A stretch of 64,000 bases of DNA from Cycas panzhihuaensis. Lineage: Eukaryota > Cycadophyta. The first letter of the stretch is position 1, and the number at the start of each line of letters is the position of its first letter. Positions 11,499-21,850 of this stretch are shown one piece after another. The notes under the pieces were generated by a model. That model was not told the DNA's origin, did no database searches, and was given only the letters and a program-made list of their open reading frames with translations. Both the position numbers and the translations under genes were made by a program. Location: assembly GCA_023213395.1 (NCBI GenBank), contig CM041465.1:99579741-99643740 (forward strand), read 5' to 3'.

Positions 11499-12697
11499 AC
11501 CTACATTCTCACGGTTATCCACTGCGATGACACCCTGTCCACATCAAAAATGTTTAAAGTTAGCTTCATGTCAGTTATCATCACTCCTTATTCTCTCAAA
11601 ACTCTCTCTGTTTGTGATTTGGGGCTCTTTTGGCCTCTCTTATCCTGTTTTCTCCTTTTTTGCCTTCATACTGTACCGAACTTGGTAGTGCTTGCTAAGT
11701 TCGGCCAGATCCATGATAATGATCATAGCACCGCGATCATTACCGCGGTGTGAACAACGATCCCCCATAAGGGGGGATTTCTGCCCCGAAAAAACCAAAA
11801 AATTCTTTCGGTGGACCCCGTGGGGCCCACTGTGACTCCTAATGCCCGTGTCCCGTCTCTTTCTGGGTCTGATTCGGACTCCGAGAGGCCTCTAATTGCC
11901 CATAAGGGGCACTAAAATCACATAAAACCTATAAAAAACTAATGAAATTCAAACTTTGAAATCGGTTGGGTTCAGTGACATCCACTCACTGGATCTGGTC
12001 TCGCTGTCGCTATCTTGTCCCGATCATCTCGTTGGCTCTCCCCGATCTCCGATCCAACGGTCCGATCTCTCCCTGCGTGCCTCCGAAGTTGGGCAGCACT
12101 CCACTGCGTAAGGGAATGGCTCTGGTTTCTCATGATAGCTGGTGAAAATGAATCCATTTTCCATTTGATTTCCTTATTAGGCGGAGGCCCCAACGGGTAC
12201 TTCTTCTGTTCTTACCTCCACGACAGCCATTGGGATCATCCTGTTTCCCTGATTGTCTTTGCCTTCTAGCCCCATCACCCATTGTGCTCTCTTTACACCC
12301 TTCTTGTGCTTTCTCATAGGTGCATTTATGGTGCCTCATTTCTGCTTTTTTTCCTGTGCCCTTCTATCTCATTTTGTATGCCACTCTTATGCATGCCCGA
12401 GTTTATACTCATTTGGCTCGTTTCATCACCCTGGACTCATTTCTGCAGTCCTTTCTCACTCTTGGGGTCCCCAAAGGGAATGCTCCCCTGTCTGGGGGCA
12501 TGTTTCGCTTCCCGAAGTGACCTTTTGGTACCCTAGGAGGCTTTTTCCTCCGACCACTCTGTGCCGGTAATCGGACCGCTTACTCTTGCCCTGGGTAACC
12601 TCATTGCTAGGTCCTCCTACCCTTCACAGCCACTTTCTGCTTGCCTTTCGAGTATTGCTTTTATTATTTATTAACTACCAGGACTTATGTGCCACCC
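11499..12697. other. Element A spacer between antisense gene and RNase H ORF
   Basis: No coding signal is seen in this 1.2 kb. It includes a run of three hairpins at 11676-11778, pyrimidine-rich stretches, and about 700 bp of unassigned sequence. By position it holds the start region of the antisense gene and the leader of the downstream RNase H ORF, which diverge from here. I recognise no promoter element with confidence. Confidence 0.5.
11676..11778. other. Three consecutive hairpins
   Basis: CCGAACTT (11676-11683) pairs with AAGTTCGG (11697-11704). CACCGCG (11729-11735) pairs with CGCGGTG (11744-11750). ATCCCC pairs with GGGGAT across 11760-11778. They lie upstream of the antisense gene start at 11498 and could be regulatory or folded RNA. 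Their role is unknown. Confidence 0.55.
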
Positions 12698-13120
12698 ATG
12701 TCCATCTACATCTTTACCAACGGCGGAAGCTGCAGTAACCCTGGACCTTCTGCCGCTGCATGGATCCTCTGCAGCCCTTTTGGACATGACCTCCTGTACT
12801 CTGGGATCTTCCTCCCATAGGCCATTAATAATGAAGCTGAATATACAGCTGTTATTGAAGCCCTTACCGATGCTCTCCATTTCCATCACAGATCCATCGT
12901 TTTGCTTTGCGACTCTCAAGTTGTGATGTCTCATCTTACCCAGGTTTACCAGGTGCGATGCCCTCACTTGAGGACTCTTGCTTCCGCCGCCAGATCTCTC
13001 ATGGCCCGCTTCTCTTCCGTTGATATCCAGCATATCCCTCAGGCCCTCAATGCTGAGGTAGATAGTCTCGTTTGCCTTATCCTTGAGCATCACCTTCCTC
13101 TCCTTGCTGACCGTCCCTGA
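12698..13120 (+). pseudogene. Stand-alone RNase H ORF near the 3' LTR of element A
   Basis: This is a 423-bp frame from ATG 12698 to TGA 13120, broken by one TAG near 12818. It reads IFTNGGSCSNPGP, NNEAEYTAVIEAL, VLLCDSQVVMSHL and IPQALNAEVDSLV, which are the four RNase H motifs. The second to fourth acidic residues are kept, while the first Asp (usually in TDGS/DGGS) is Asn. The NNEAEY motif and overall form resemble the 'archaeal-type' RNase H added to pol in Tat elements, but there it sits between the gypsy RNase H and integrase. Here it is about 3.5 kb past integrase as its own ORF. E has the same ORF with identical length and the same Asn. Confidence 0.8.
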
Positions 13121-13529
13121 GGCTTGTCCACCCCCCTTGTCACCCAAGTCCTAGGTCGTCTTACACTTTACTTTGTGATCCGTTCGCACCTCCGAAACGT
13201 GGCTGCTAATGAGGTAAAACTATGGCGCCTACCCCTTACTTACTCTTTACTTGATTATGCATGTCCTTCTACATCTTTTGTGGTGGGGGCAACCCCCTCA
13301 CCTTTCTTATTTTTCCAGTCGGTTCCCAAGTGGCCCATAGGCAACCCCTATGTTATCTCCACTGCCGCTTTCGTATCCACACATTCTGCCACAACACTCG
13401 CTGGCACCCTTGCCTACTGTTATGATCTTGATTGATATATCTATATACACATGTGCTACTGACAGTTGTGTTTCCATCATTCGCCATTGCACCAGGCTTC
13501 CGAGCGGCGAGGCTCACGCCAAGGGGCGT
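13121..13529 (+). other. Element A region between RNase H ORF and 3' LTR
   Basis: I see no gene here. The last bases before the LTR (13521-13529, AAGGGGCGT) are purine-rich and in the right place for a polypurine tract, but the tract is short and impure. Confidence 0.5.
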
Positions 13530-16253
13530 TGTTTCCGGCTCGAATGGATACATAATTGCTGACTTAGGTAAGTATAGGTATGTTTCTCACTTTGTCATCA
13601 CTTTCTTTTAATGAGTGTTTGCTTACATGTCTGCATGTCTGTGACCTTGTAGACGACTTTGCCTTTGTCTATACTTATTTTTAGCCTATGACGACTATAG
13701 CAGGGGCATACTCCCAGCAAGTGTAGCACTCTGGTGGCCACTCCACTTCCCACATTCTGCCCCCCTCACTCCAAGATCCACTTGGCTTGTGCCACCTCTG
13801 CCCGTGTGATGACTTGTCATTGTTTGGTTGACTTGCCACACTATTTGAGCCCTATTTTTGCTCTTTTAGAGCTATTTGTTGGCTTGTTTACCCCCAGGTA
13901 GCTGTCTTAGCCCTCTATTGGCCCTTTTTGTCATCTATCCCCAGCCTAGGCTAGCTAGCCGGGCCTGGTTTTACCTTCGGGTAAATACCGCTGCGATTTT
14001 CGCAGTATCGCCAGAAAATCTGTGGTATCGTAGATTTTGTGGTGGTATGACTATTCTAATTTATTTTTTTAAAATCCACCATGGCAATTTTACATTTATT
14101 GCAAAACTGCCATATGTCTCGCGACTTAACTCGCTGCCAGCCGTGCCCTAATCGCTTGCTTTACGATTTGGGTTAGGTACTTAAGTCATGATTTACTCAT
14201 TTTTGAGAACTTTTTTGGCTCACTTTTTGGATTGCTCCTCAAGGAAACCACACTGTGCTCTATTATTCTCTACTGTCTTACTACTGCTATAGGACCTGCG
14301 GCTCTCCTCCGACACCCAGCTCTCTTTTGGTGTGGCTAGGACATCTTCCCAACCCTTCACACACCTTGGAGAGGGCCCCTTTGGAGAGGTTTCAGTGGAT
14401 TCTTGCTTAGGCAGCCACCAAGCGTTCCAAGTGTAGGTGTTCTTCCTCCAACTCCATTAGCAGGGTTCCAAACCTGCTACACCACAGTTTTTAGGCTGAT
14501 TTCTCAGCCTCTCCTTCCCAGCTCTTGGCTGAGGTAAGTGCCTCTCCTCTTCCTCTTAGGTAATCATTGATTTGAGTTATTTTCCTTCTGTAATTGATGC
14601 CTTGTCTTGCTTGTCTCCTTGCTTATCTTTATAGGGATTATTTTCCTCTCTGTGTTAGATTGTTTTACTCCTATTATTAGTGCCTCCTTGCTTGCATTTG
14701 TTGCTTAAGGCAGCGGCAAAGAGGGTTGACATAGGGTTTGGGAGAGAGCCGGGTGGATTCCATACCACCTTCCACGCTCCTCAAGTGGCTTTTAGCCCCC
14801 CAAACCTTCCCTCTTACCTTGTGCTATCCTTAGCACTCAAATAAGGGTTTGTTGGGCCTCCCTTAGCTGCTGAAATTAGTGTTGTCACATGTTGCAGTGC
14901 TGGTTTGGAGGCTTATGCTTAGGTCGAGCAACTCATGTAAGTCCTGACTGCTTATTCTTTACCCAACTCTTTTCCTGGCAGATCGGTTTGCTCTTCATAG
15001 CATCCCGGCTTGCCGTAGGTCTTCTTTGGCTCCTCTTGACTCCCTTGCTACCGTTTCTAGCCATCCTTCTTAGCCTTGACCTCGCTGCCTTGTGGCCTTG
15101 GGGGGAGGTTGGGGTTGTTCTTTACGGGAGGTGGGCCACTCCGAGGCTTACCGGTTACTTTCCTTTTGCTTTGGTTGTCCTCCTTTACATATTAACATCA
15201 TTGTGTTGATGCTAACATATACATGTTTAAGTTTATATTTGGTTTATATAGACTTGTATTGTTAGGATCTTTCCATTGCATGGTAGTACCCTTTCTTCAG
15301 AAAGGGGGAGGTTACCGTTTACTTGCAGGTGTTCAGAAAGCGCAAAGGACCTTTCTCCATTTGTCCCTTTGCTAGTAAGTGCTTCCATGCATGTTATACT
15401 TTCATACTTCACTTATTACTAGTATTTAGTCTCTTTCTTTCCTTGATTTTGTACTTTAGTATTTTTCCAGGGAAGGTAAGGGAGCCCCTTATTCCGATCC
15501 ACCGTAACGCTTCATGACTGCCACGCCTTGTGGAGTAGTCTTGGGTGTCCCTTGGGAGTGCCATTATCATGACACGCTTCCTTTCCAGGTACACACATTC
15601 ACTCCGCCCTATCACCTTTTCCTTCTGATTTTCCTTTACATAAGTAGTAATTAACTCATTGGAAATCAAAAGGGGAAATCAACTTTGCTTTTGGTTCATG
15701 CTTTATTTACTTCGTTACATGCATCTTTTTTACCCATAGGAAAAGGTCTTAGGAACCATCCTTTTCACCTTTTCCCTCCCTTTGCCATGCAAGCTTCCTT
15801 CTCTCCTTATTGTTTGCATTTGGTTAGCTTGCTTAGGCATACCTTGACCCACCTTCTTGGGTTATCCCTCTCATTTTCCCTCGGTTTACTACTTTACTGG
15901 GCAACCAAGGTGACCCCGTCCATAGGCCGCTCGTTTGCCTATCCTCCCTTGTTTCCCGTTGCTCTAGGGAAACCCTCAAAGGCTCCTCTCCTTCCCCTTC
16001 CGGCCATCCAAAGGTTGGAGGATCCTTCCCTTAGGTTGATCCAGGCTAACCCTATGCCTCCTCACCTCTTTTTCGAAGTGGGGGGATCACCCTTTGGTAG
16101 CTACATTCCATTGCAGGTCCCAAACTCGTGCTTCGGCACATGGGGTGCCCTGCGTGGTATTTACCCTACTTATAGGTCTCTTTCTCGATCATATTATCAC
16201 TCGCTCTTACCATACCTATTTAGTTAGGTAGTTATTTCATAGACACATGTCCA
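13530..16253 (+). repeat. Element A 3' LTR (2724 bp, complete)
   Basis: It begins TGTTTCCGG and ends GTCCA. The start is set by comparison with the LTR starts of D, E, F, K and M, all of which begin TGTTT. Its last 2360 bp match the window start. Near the start it has a splice-donor-like AG/GTAAGT (about 13567) found in most related LTRs. A cluster of inverted repeats lies at about 13980-14050. Copia B's LTR follows immediately at 16254. Confidence 0.92.
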
Positions 16254-16258
16254 GCCCC
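16254..16258. other. Probable right target-site duplication of A (GCCCC)
   Basis: The bases GCCCC start exactly where B's LTR resumes. In B's intact 3' LTR the same bases are at 20935-20939. If A inserted here, the left copy of GCCCC lies just outside the window, before A's 5' LTR. Confidence 0.7.
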
Positions 16259-16726
16259 AACTTGAAAAATTAGCCTTATAAACCATATTAAAATGTAAAG
16301 AGAATCAGGGTCATTTGATACAAATACCCTAGATTCTACGATTGAGATTTATGCCTTGCATGTCCCTCTCATATAGCCCGATTTAGGGCTTTTCTTATTA
16401 TGTTGTATGTAATGTAATATACTGTGAGGAGGGCGGCTTCGAGTTGTTGTTCCTAAGAGCACTCTTCTACTGAGATATACTTCTTCTCTATTTTACAATA
16501 ATAAAGATCTATACCTTTCCTATATGGATGTTTCCCTAGCACACTACTAGGGTTTTACCATGTTATATCGGGTGCATATGTAATGTTTAGCTTTCATATT
16601 CATGTTATTGTATTATCTTTGAGTTTAGAACTTGCATGTTAAATTCTAGTTTTGATTCCTATAACTAGTTGCAAAATAGTTCAGATCTTGTGGCAGTTTA
16701 AGGTTTGGAACCTTGTATTCTCAACA
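16254..16726 (+). repeat. Element B 5' LTR, right part
   Basis: It matches 20935-21405 (471 bp) of the 3' LTR and ends TATTCTCAACA. An AATAAA motif is at 16500-16505. The left 171 bp is separated by the insertion of A. Confidence 0.9.
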
Positions 16727-16728
16727 AG

Positions 16729-16742
16729 TGGTATCAGAGCCA
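16729..16742 (+). other. Element B primer binding site (Met-tRNA)
   Basis: TGGTATCAGAGCCA lies two bases after the LTR end. This is the standard initiator Met-tRNA primer site of plant copia elements. Confidence 0.92.
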
Positions 16743-16796
16743 CTTTTTTTTTACAGTGAGTTTGTGAAGGTTTTGGTGTTGGCTTTTCTACACCAA

Positions 16797-17580
16797 ATGG
16801 CGAAACTAGCAAGTTCAAAGTTTGAGGTGGAGAAATTCAATGGAAAGAACAACTTCGAGTTGTGGAAGCTAAAAACACATGATATTCTTGTACAGTAGGG
16901 TTTGTACAAAGCCCTTGTAGGTAAATCAAAGAAACCTGCAGGGATGGATGATGATGAATGGGATGACTTAAATAAAAAGGCACTAGCACAATATGATTGT
17001 GCTTGGCAGATGAAGTCTTGTTTAATATTATAGGGGAGGAGATAGTAGTAGGATTATGGACCCGATTGGAAGGCTTGTATATGACCAAATCAGTAACAAA
17101 TCAAATCTACCTGAAGAGGCAACTATACTCATTAAGAATGAAGGAAGGTACAAAAATTACTGACCATTTAAATGTTTTCAATACTCTTATTTGTCAGTTG
17201 ACTAATATTGATGTTAAAATTGAGGATAACGATAAGGCTATTACCTTGTTATGCTTATTACTTAAATCTTGGGATAATATTGTCACCTCAATTAGTTTTA
17301 GCACTATAGATGTATTAGATTATGATTCTATTGTGAGGCTTTGCTAATGGAAGAAGTGAAGAGGAAATCTAGTCTTAAAACCTCCACACCAGAAGCTATG
17401 ACGATAAGAGGTAGAACGTTTGAGAGAGGACAAAACTTTAGGGATACATTATGGTCCAAGTCACAGAGCAAAAAGAGTAAGCTTGGATGTTGGCATAGTA
17501 ATAAGACTGGTCACCTCAAGAAGGATTGCTACAAAAGGAAGGAGTTTTAGAAAAGGAAAGATCCTACCAAGGAGGTGAAT
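16797..17580 (+). pseudogene. gag: Element B gag
   Basis: ATG 16797 starts MAKLASSKFEVEKFNGKNN, a typical copia gag N-terminus, then the UBN2-type capsid region (LWTRLEGLYMTKS, LKRQLYSLRMKEGTKI, near 17050-17160). A zinc knuckle follows near 17485 (GCWHSNKTGHLKKDC) in which the second Cys is Ser. A stop at about 16896 and shifts near 16995 and 17335 spread it over three frames. Confidence 0.85.
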
Positions 17581-17583
17581 TAG

Positions 17584-18830
17584 GTGGATTCAAATCAAGG
17601 TAGGGATGATGATGTCTTGGTCACTTGTAATGTTTCTCATTATCACCATTACTGGTTATTAGATTCAAGTGCTTCACACCATATGTGTCCACACAAGAGT
17701 TGGTTCTCATCATACCAACCTCTTGATGGTGGTGATGTGCTTATGGGAAATGAAGTTTCTTGTAAGACAATAGGCATTAGTATCATCAAAATTAAGATGT
17801 TCGATATGGTAATCAAAACATTAACTGAGGTTAGACATGTACTTGGTTTGAAAAGGAATCTAATTTCCTTGGGTGAACTAGATTCAGGTGGTTTTAAGCA
17901 TACAGGTCATGAAAGAGTCCTAAAGGTGTCAAAGAGCGCCTTGGTTGTTATGAAAGCCTTAAAGAAAGGAAATCTTTATATTTTAGTGGGAAGTACAGAT
18001 GTCAGCCAAGCAACTATAATATTAAAGATAGCAGAAGATCCAGCTCAGTTATGGCATCAGAGACTTGGGCACATGAGTAAGAAAGAATGTAAGGTGTTGA
18101 TAAACTGTAAGTTACTTCCTAACTTCCAACTTTCAGATTTGGCTTTCTGTAAACATTGAATTTTTAGAAAACAGTGTAGACTCAAGTTTAAAGTAGGGAG
18201 TCACACTAGTAAAGGCATTCTGGATTACATACATTTAGATGTGTAGGGACCAGCCCCTAAAATATCTTATGGAGGATCATTATACTTTGTCACATTTATA
18301 GATGATTACTTCAAAAAGGTATGGGTCTAGTTTTTGAAAAGGAAATCTGAAGTGTTCAGTGTGTTTAAGCAGTTCAAGGCTCTAGTTAAGAATAACACTG
18401 GTAAGACAATCAAATGTTTAAGAACTGACAATGTAGGTGAGTTCAACTCCTTGGATTTTGAGAACTATGTACAGAAGCTGGGATCGAAAGACATAAGACC
18501 ACTAGCTATACCCTACAATAAAATGGAATTTCTGAGCATATGAATAAGACACTCTTGGAAAGAGAAAGAATCATGTTGAGTAATACTAGAGTGGAGCAGG
18601 GCTTGTGGGTGGAAGCTGTTCAAATAACTTGCTATCTGGTAAATAGGTCACCATCACTTGCAATAGACTGCAAGATTCCTGAAGAGGTATGGACTAGACA
18701 TCCATGTGACTATTCAAATTTGAAAGTTTTTGGTTGTGATGCTTATGCCTGGACTGATAAAAGTAAATGTTCAAAGACCCAAAATCCAAGAAATGTATCT
18801 TTGTTGGTTTTGGTGATAAGGATAGTGTGA
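17584..18830 (+). pseudogene. pol: Element B protease and integrase
   Basis: The protease is visible as WLLDSSASHHMC near 17660, with DSS in place of the usual D-S/T-G. The GAG-pre-integrase segment is LWHQRLGHMSKKE near 18050. The integrase core shows LDYIHLDV near 18220, FIDDY near 18300, LRTDNVGEF near 18420 and, after a frameshift near 18520, the E-region with MNKTLLERERIML. The C-terminal part gives SNLKVFGCDAYAW near 18720. A stop replaces Trp in LDVWGP (18245), and others follow. Confidence 0.83.
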
Positions 18831-19237
18831 AGGGATACAGGTTGTGGGATCCTATATCTTACAAAATCACCATTAACAAAGATGTTATATTTGATGAATC
18901 TCCCTTTGTAAAATTAGACAGTGGAGAAGTTGAAATAAGATAGGAGTAGAAAGATGAACATCAACAAGTTAAGTTTGAAATGCAGCCATCTGTGGAATCA
19001 GAAGTGCAGGAAGATCTTTCTAAAGATGAATCAACAGCTAATTCATAGGAGTATGTGGACACTCCTCTACCAACAGTTAGAAGATCTACACGAGTTAGTC
19101 ATCCACCTAATAGATATAGCCCTTCTATTTCTATTTCTTTGGTTTCTAATGATGGTGAGCCCACATATTATCAGAAAGTAGTAGATGATATCCATGGTGA
19201 GAAGTGGAAAAGGGATATATAGGAAGGGATAGATGCT
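18831..19237 (+). pseudogene. pol: Element B integrase-RT linker
   Basis: It reads GYRLWDPISYKITINKDVIFDESP and then an acidic linker ending in VDTPLPTVRRSTRVSHPPNRY, matching the same part of L (63570-64000). Several stops are present. Confidence 0.7.
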
Positions 19238-20165
19238 TTGAAGAAAAATAATTCATGGGACTTGGTAGAACTTCAACATGGTAAGAAGACTGTTGGTTGC
19301 AGGTGGGTTTTCAAAAAGAAAATAGATATTGATGGAAAGGTTGATAAATACAGGGCAAGACTAGTAGCTAAAGGTTTTGCACAGAAAGTAGGTATTGACT
19401 TTCATGAGATCTTTTCACCAGTTGTCAAACTTGTTTCAATTCGAGTGCTGTTAGCATTAGCAGCTTCTTTCGATTTGGAGTTGGAGCAGTTAGATGTAAA
19501 AATAACTTTTCTACATGGAGATTTAGATGAGGAGATCTATATGGATCAACCAGAAGGGTTTGTACAAGATGGCAAGAAAATACTTGTTTACAGGCTCAGG
19601 AAATCATTGTATGGCCTGAAGTAATCACCCAGGCAGTGGTACAAGAAGTTTGATGCCTTCATGGAGAGCCAATTTTTTAAAAGAAGTGAGTATGATAATT
19701 GTGTTTACTTTAAATTTATGGACAATGGCTTATTCATTATCTTGGTATTATATATTGATGACATGATGGTTGCAAGCAAGAGCATGGAAGAAATCATAAG
19801 CTAAAGGCTCAATTGGCTAGGACTTTTGATATGAAGGATCTAGGAGCTGCAAAACAAATCTCAAGCATGGAAATACAAAGAGATAGAAAAAATGATAAGC
19901 TATAGTTATCACAACAAAAATATGTGGAGAAGGTTCTAACTAGGTTTGGTATGGCAAATGTGAAACCAGTGAGTATCCCATTGGCTTCCCACTTCAAGAT
20001 TTCTTCAAATATGAGTATTAGTAGTGAAGAAGAAAAGGTTTATATATCTCGTGTATCTTATGTAAGTGCAGTAGGAAGTTTGATGTATGCCATGGTATGT
20101 ATAAGACTTGATATTCCACATGCAGTCAGTGTAGTTAGTAGGTTTATGGAAAATCTAGGAAAGGA
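19238..20165 (+). pseudogene. pol: Element B reverse transcriptase
   Basis: The copia RT is clear: NSWDLVELQHGKKTVGCRWV, then YRARLVAKGFAQK, FLHGDLDEEIYMDQPEGFV, a stop after SLYGLK (19622), and the catalytic YIDDM near 19755. A one-base loss near 19795 (compare L) shifts the frame. It resumes at 19924 with VLTRFGMANVKPVSIPLA and GSLMYAMV. Both catalytic Asp residues remain. Confidence 0.88.
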
Positions 20166-20714
20166 ACATTAAGCTACAATGAAATGGGTGCTTCGGTATT
20201 TGAGAGGCATAAGTGACTACTACATCACCTTTGGAGGTATAGATAATCAAGTTTATGGATATGTTGATTCAAATTTTGTAGGAGATTTGGACAAAAGAAG
20301 GTCTAGTTTAAGTTATATTTTCACTCTTGCAAATGGTCCAATTAGTTGGATGTCCAAATTATAGAGCACAATTGCACTGTCAACCACAAAAGCTGAATAT
20401 GTTGTTGTAGCACATGCTTGTAAAGAAGCAATCTGGTTACAGGGTCTATTGGTTGAGCTTGGAAGGAGACAAGAAAATGTAAAGGTATTTTGTAATAGTC
20501 AAAGTGTCATTTACTTAGCCAAGAATCTAGCTTATCACAATAGAACAAAACATATTACTCTTAAGTACCATTTTGTTAGACAGGTTGTGGAAGTAGGTGG
20601 AGTGGCACTTGAGAAGATTTATATAAATTAGAATTGTGTTGATATGTTTACAAAACTAGTACCATTAGAGAAGTTCAAATGGTGTTTAACTTCTTTTAGC
20701 TTGCAGAAAAGATG
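20166..20714 (+). pseudogene. pol: Element B RNase H
   Basis: It reads MKWVLRYLRGISDYYITF, YGYVDSNFVGDLDKRRS (first Asp), an ALSTTKAEYV segment near 20380 (Glu), and FCNSQSVIYLAKN near 20490, where Asp of CDS is Asn. It ends in WCLTSFSLQKR with TGA at 20712-20714. Stops at about 20170, 20362 and 20630 interrupt it. Confidence 0.83.
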
Positions 20715-20751
20715 ATGAAGGGTCCAGGAAAGGTACTGGGTAAATTGTTGT

Positions 20752-20763
20752 CAAGGTGGAGAT
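20752..20763 (+). other. Element B polypurine tract
   Basis: CAAGGTGGAGAT directly precedes the 3' LTR start and matches the usual plant copia form. The same tract is seen reversed before L's LTR (62028-62039). Confidence 0.85.
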
Positions 20764-21405
20764 TGTTGGATATTGTGACAACAATACTTTGAGGCTAAAA
20801 TTTTGGCATGTTAGTGGCATTGTTTACCCCCCTAATCTTTCTCAGGGGGTTCCAAGGGAGGCAGGATCCCTCCTTAGCTAGGGGGTACGGGGGGCGTGGA
20901 ACGCCCCTCACTAAGAAGAGGTTCAGGGGCGATAGCCCCTGACCTGAAAAATTAGCCCTATAAACCATATTAAAATGTAAAGAGAATCAGGGTCATTCGA
21001 TACAAATACCCTAGATTCTACAGTTGAGATTTATGCCTTAGATGTCCCTCTCATGTAGCCTGATTTAGGGCTCTTCTTATTATGTTGTATGTAATGTAAT
21101 GTACTGTGAAGAGGGCAGTTGTTGGTTGTTCCTGAGAGCACTCTACTACTAAGATATACTTCTTCTCCATTTTATAGCAATAAAGATCAATACCTTTCCT
21201 GTGTGGATGTTTCCCTAGTACACTGCTAGGTTTTTACCACGTTATATCAAATGCATATGTGATGTTTGACTTTCATATTCATGTTATTGAATTATTTCTA
21301 AGTTTAGAACTTACATGTTAAATTCTAGTTTTGATTCCTATAACTAGTTACAAAATAGTTCAGATCTTGGGGCAGTCTAAGGTTTGGGACCTTGTATTCT
21401 CAACA
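20764..21405 (+). repeat. Element B 3' LTR (642 bp)
   Basis: It starts TGTTGGATATTGTGACAACA and ends TCTCAACA. It has several short GC-rich inverted repeats at 20840-20940, including CAGGGGC/GCCCCTG, which is where A cut the 5' copy. An AATAAA motif is at 21179-21184. L has an LTR of 643 bp of the same family. Confidence 0.93.
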
Positions 21406-21850
21406 CTGTCTAGGTGGCTGGGGACAGTCATAGTGAGGAAATGACCTAGATCAGATGGGGCAGCAGAGAGATAGGATTCACAAGATGTTGTCAATTAGAT
21501 AAAGATGCCAATCACTCCTAGTAAGGTACTAGGAGCTCTAATGTGGCGATGAGGGTGTGAATGGATCACATGGGCTAGTTGACACTTGAGACAACATAGA
21601 GGTGCATAGGAGGGTTATGGAGTGCCATGGAGATGCATGTCCCACAGTCGTCATAGGCTAGAATAACATCAAGCAATATAATCAAGTAGTGGATGCAAGA
21701 TGATCACTCAAATGTATTAATCAATCATATAGTAAAAAAAAGATGCTTCGATTTACCTTTCTAGAGAAGTAACAAAGGTAAAGGCTAGAATTATACTTGA
21801 ACTTACCTGAGTCGACTTGCCGGAAACCCATTCCTAATAGCTGGGAAACA
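21406..21850 (-). repeat. Element M: start of a Tat-family LTR, host of copia B
   Basis: Read on the minus strand from 21850 it begins TGTTTCCCAGC and has GACTCAGGTAAGT near its start, as in the other Tat-family LTRs. It runs 445 bp and stops at B's 3' LTR. The rest of M should lie on the other side of B and A, left of the window. The neighbouring bases AGGGG (21851-21855) would be its target duplication. It is closest to K, which is interrupted by copia L at almost the same point. Confidence 0.8.

Larger units (their letters stand above)
1..16253 (+). mobile_element. Element A: Tat-type Ty3/gypsy LTR retrotransposon, nearly complete
   Basis: Two copies of a long repeat (1-2357 and 13530-16253) flank gag, protease, RT, RNase H and integrase in gypsy order, with a primer binding site just after the first copy. 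Position 1 aligns with about 13894 of the 3' copy, so roughly 364 bp of the 5' LTR lies outside the window. The full element would be about 16.6 kb. Downstream of integrase it carries about 4.3 kb of extra sequence with an antisense PMD gene and a separate RNase H ORF. It inserted into the 5' LTR of copia B: B's LTR sequence resumes exactly at 16254. All major ORFs are broken. Tat assignment rests on element size, LTR length, primer site and gag/pol similarity among A, C and E. Confidence 0.9.
16254..21405 (+). mobile_element. Element B: Ty1/copia retrotransposon, split by A
   Basis: LTRs at 16254-16726 (partial) and 20764-21405 flank gag, protease, integrase, RT and RNase H in copia order. 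The primer site pairs with initiator Met-tRNA. The missing first 171 bp of the 5' LTR is expected left of A. The protein types are closest to the TNT1/Tork group as I recall it. It is the same family as L (RT proteins alike at most positions). Stops and at least four frameshifts make it inactive. It sits in a Tat-family LTR (M). Confidence 0.9.

Noticed and set aside
12671-13147. 158-codon minus-strand ORF over the RNase H ORF of A
   Set aside because: The plus strand carries four RNase H motifs that are conserved in E. The reverse frame has no recognisable motif.
15685-16227. 180-codon ORF in the 3' LTR of A
   Set aside because: The same stretch in the 5' LTR (1789-2121) is open only for 110 codons and ends differently, so it is a chance open frame in pyrimidine-rich LTR sequence.
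13530-21850. Reading the LTR at 13530-16253 as the 5' LTR of C rather than the 3' LTR of A
   Set aside because: It pairs with 1-2357 at high identity, no primer site follows it, and B's LTR resumes exactly at its end, which fits A being inserted in B.
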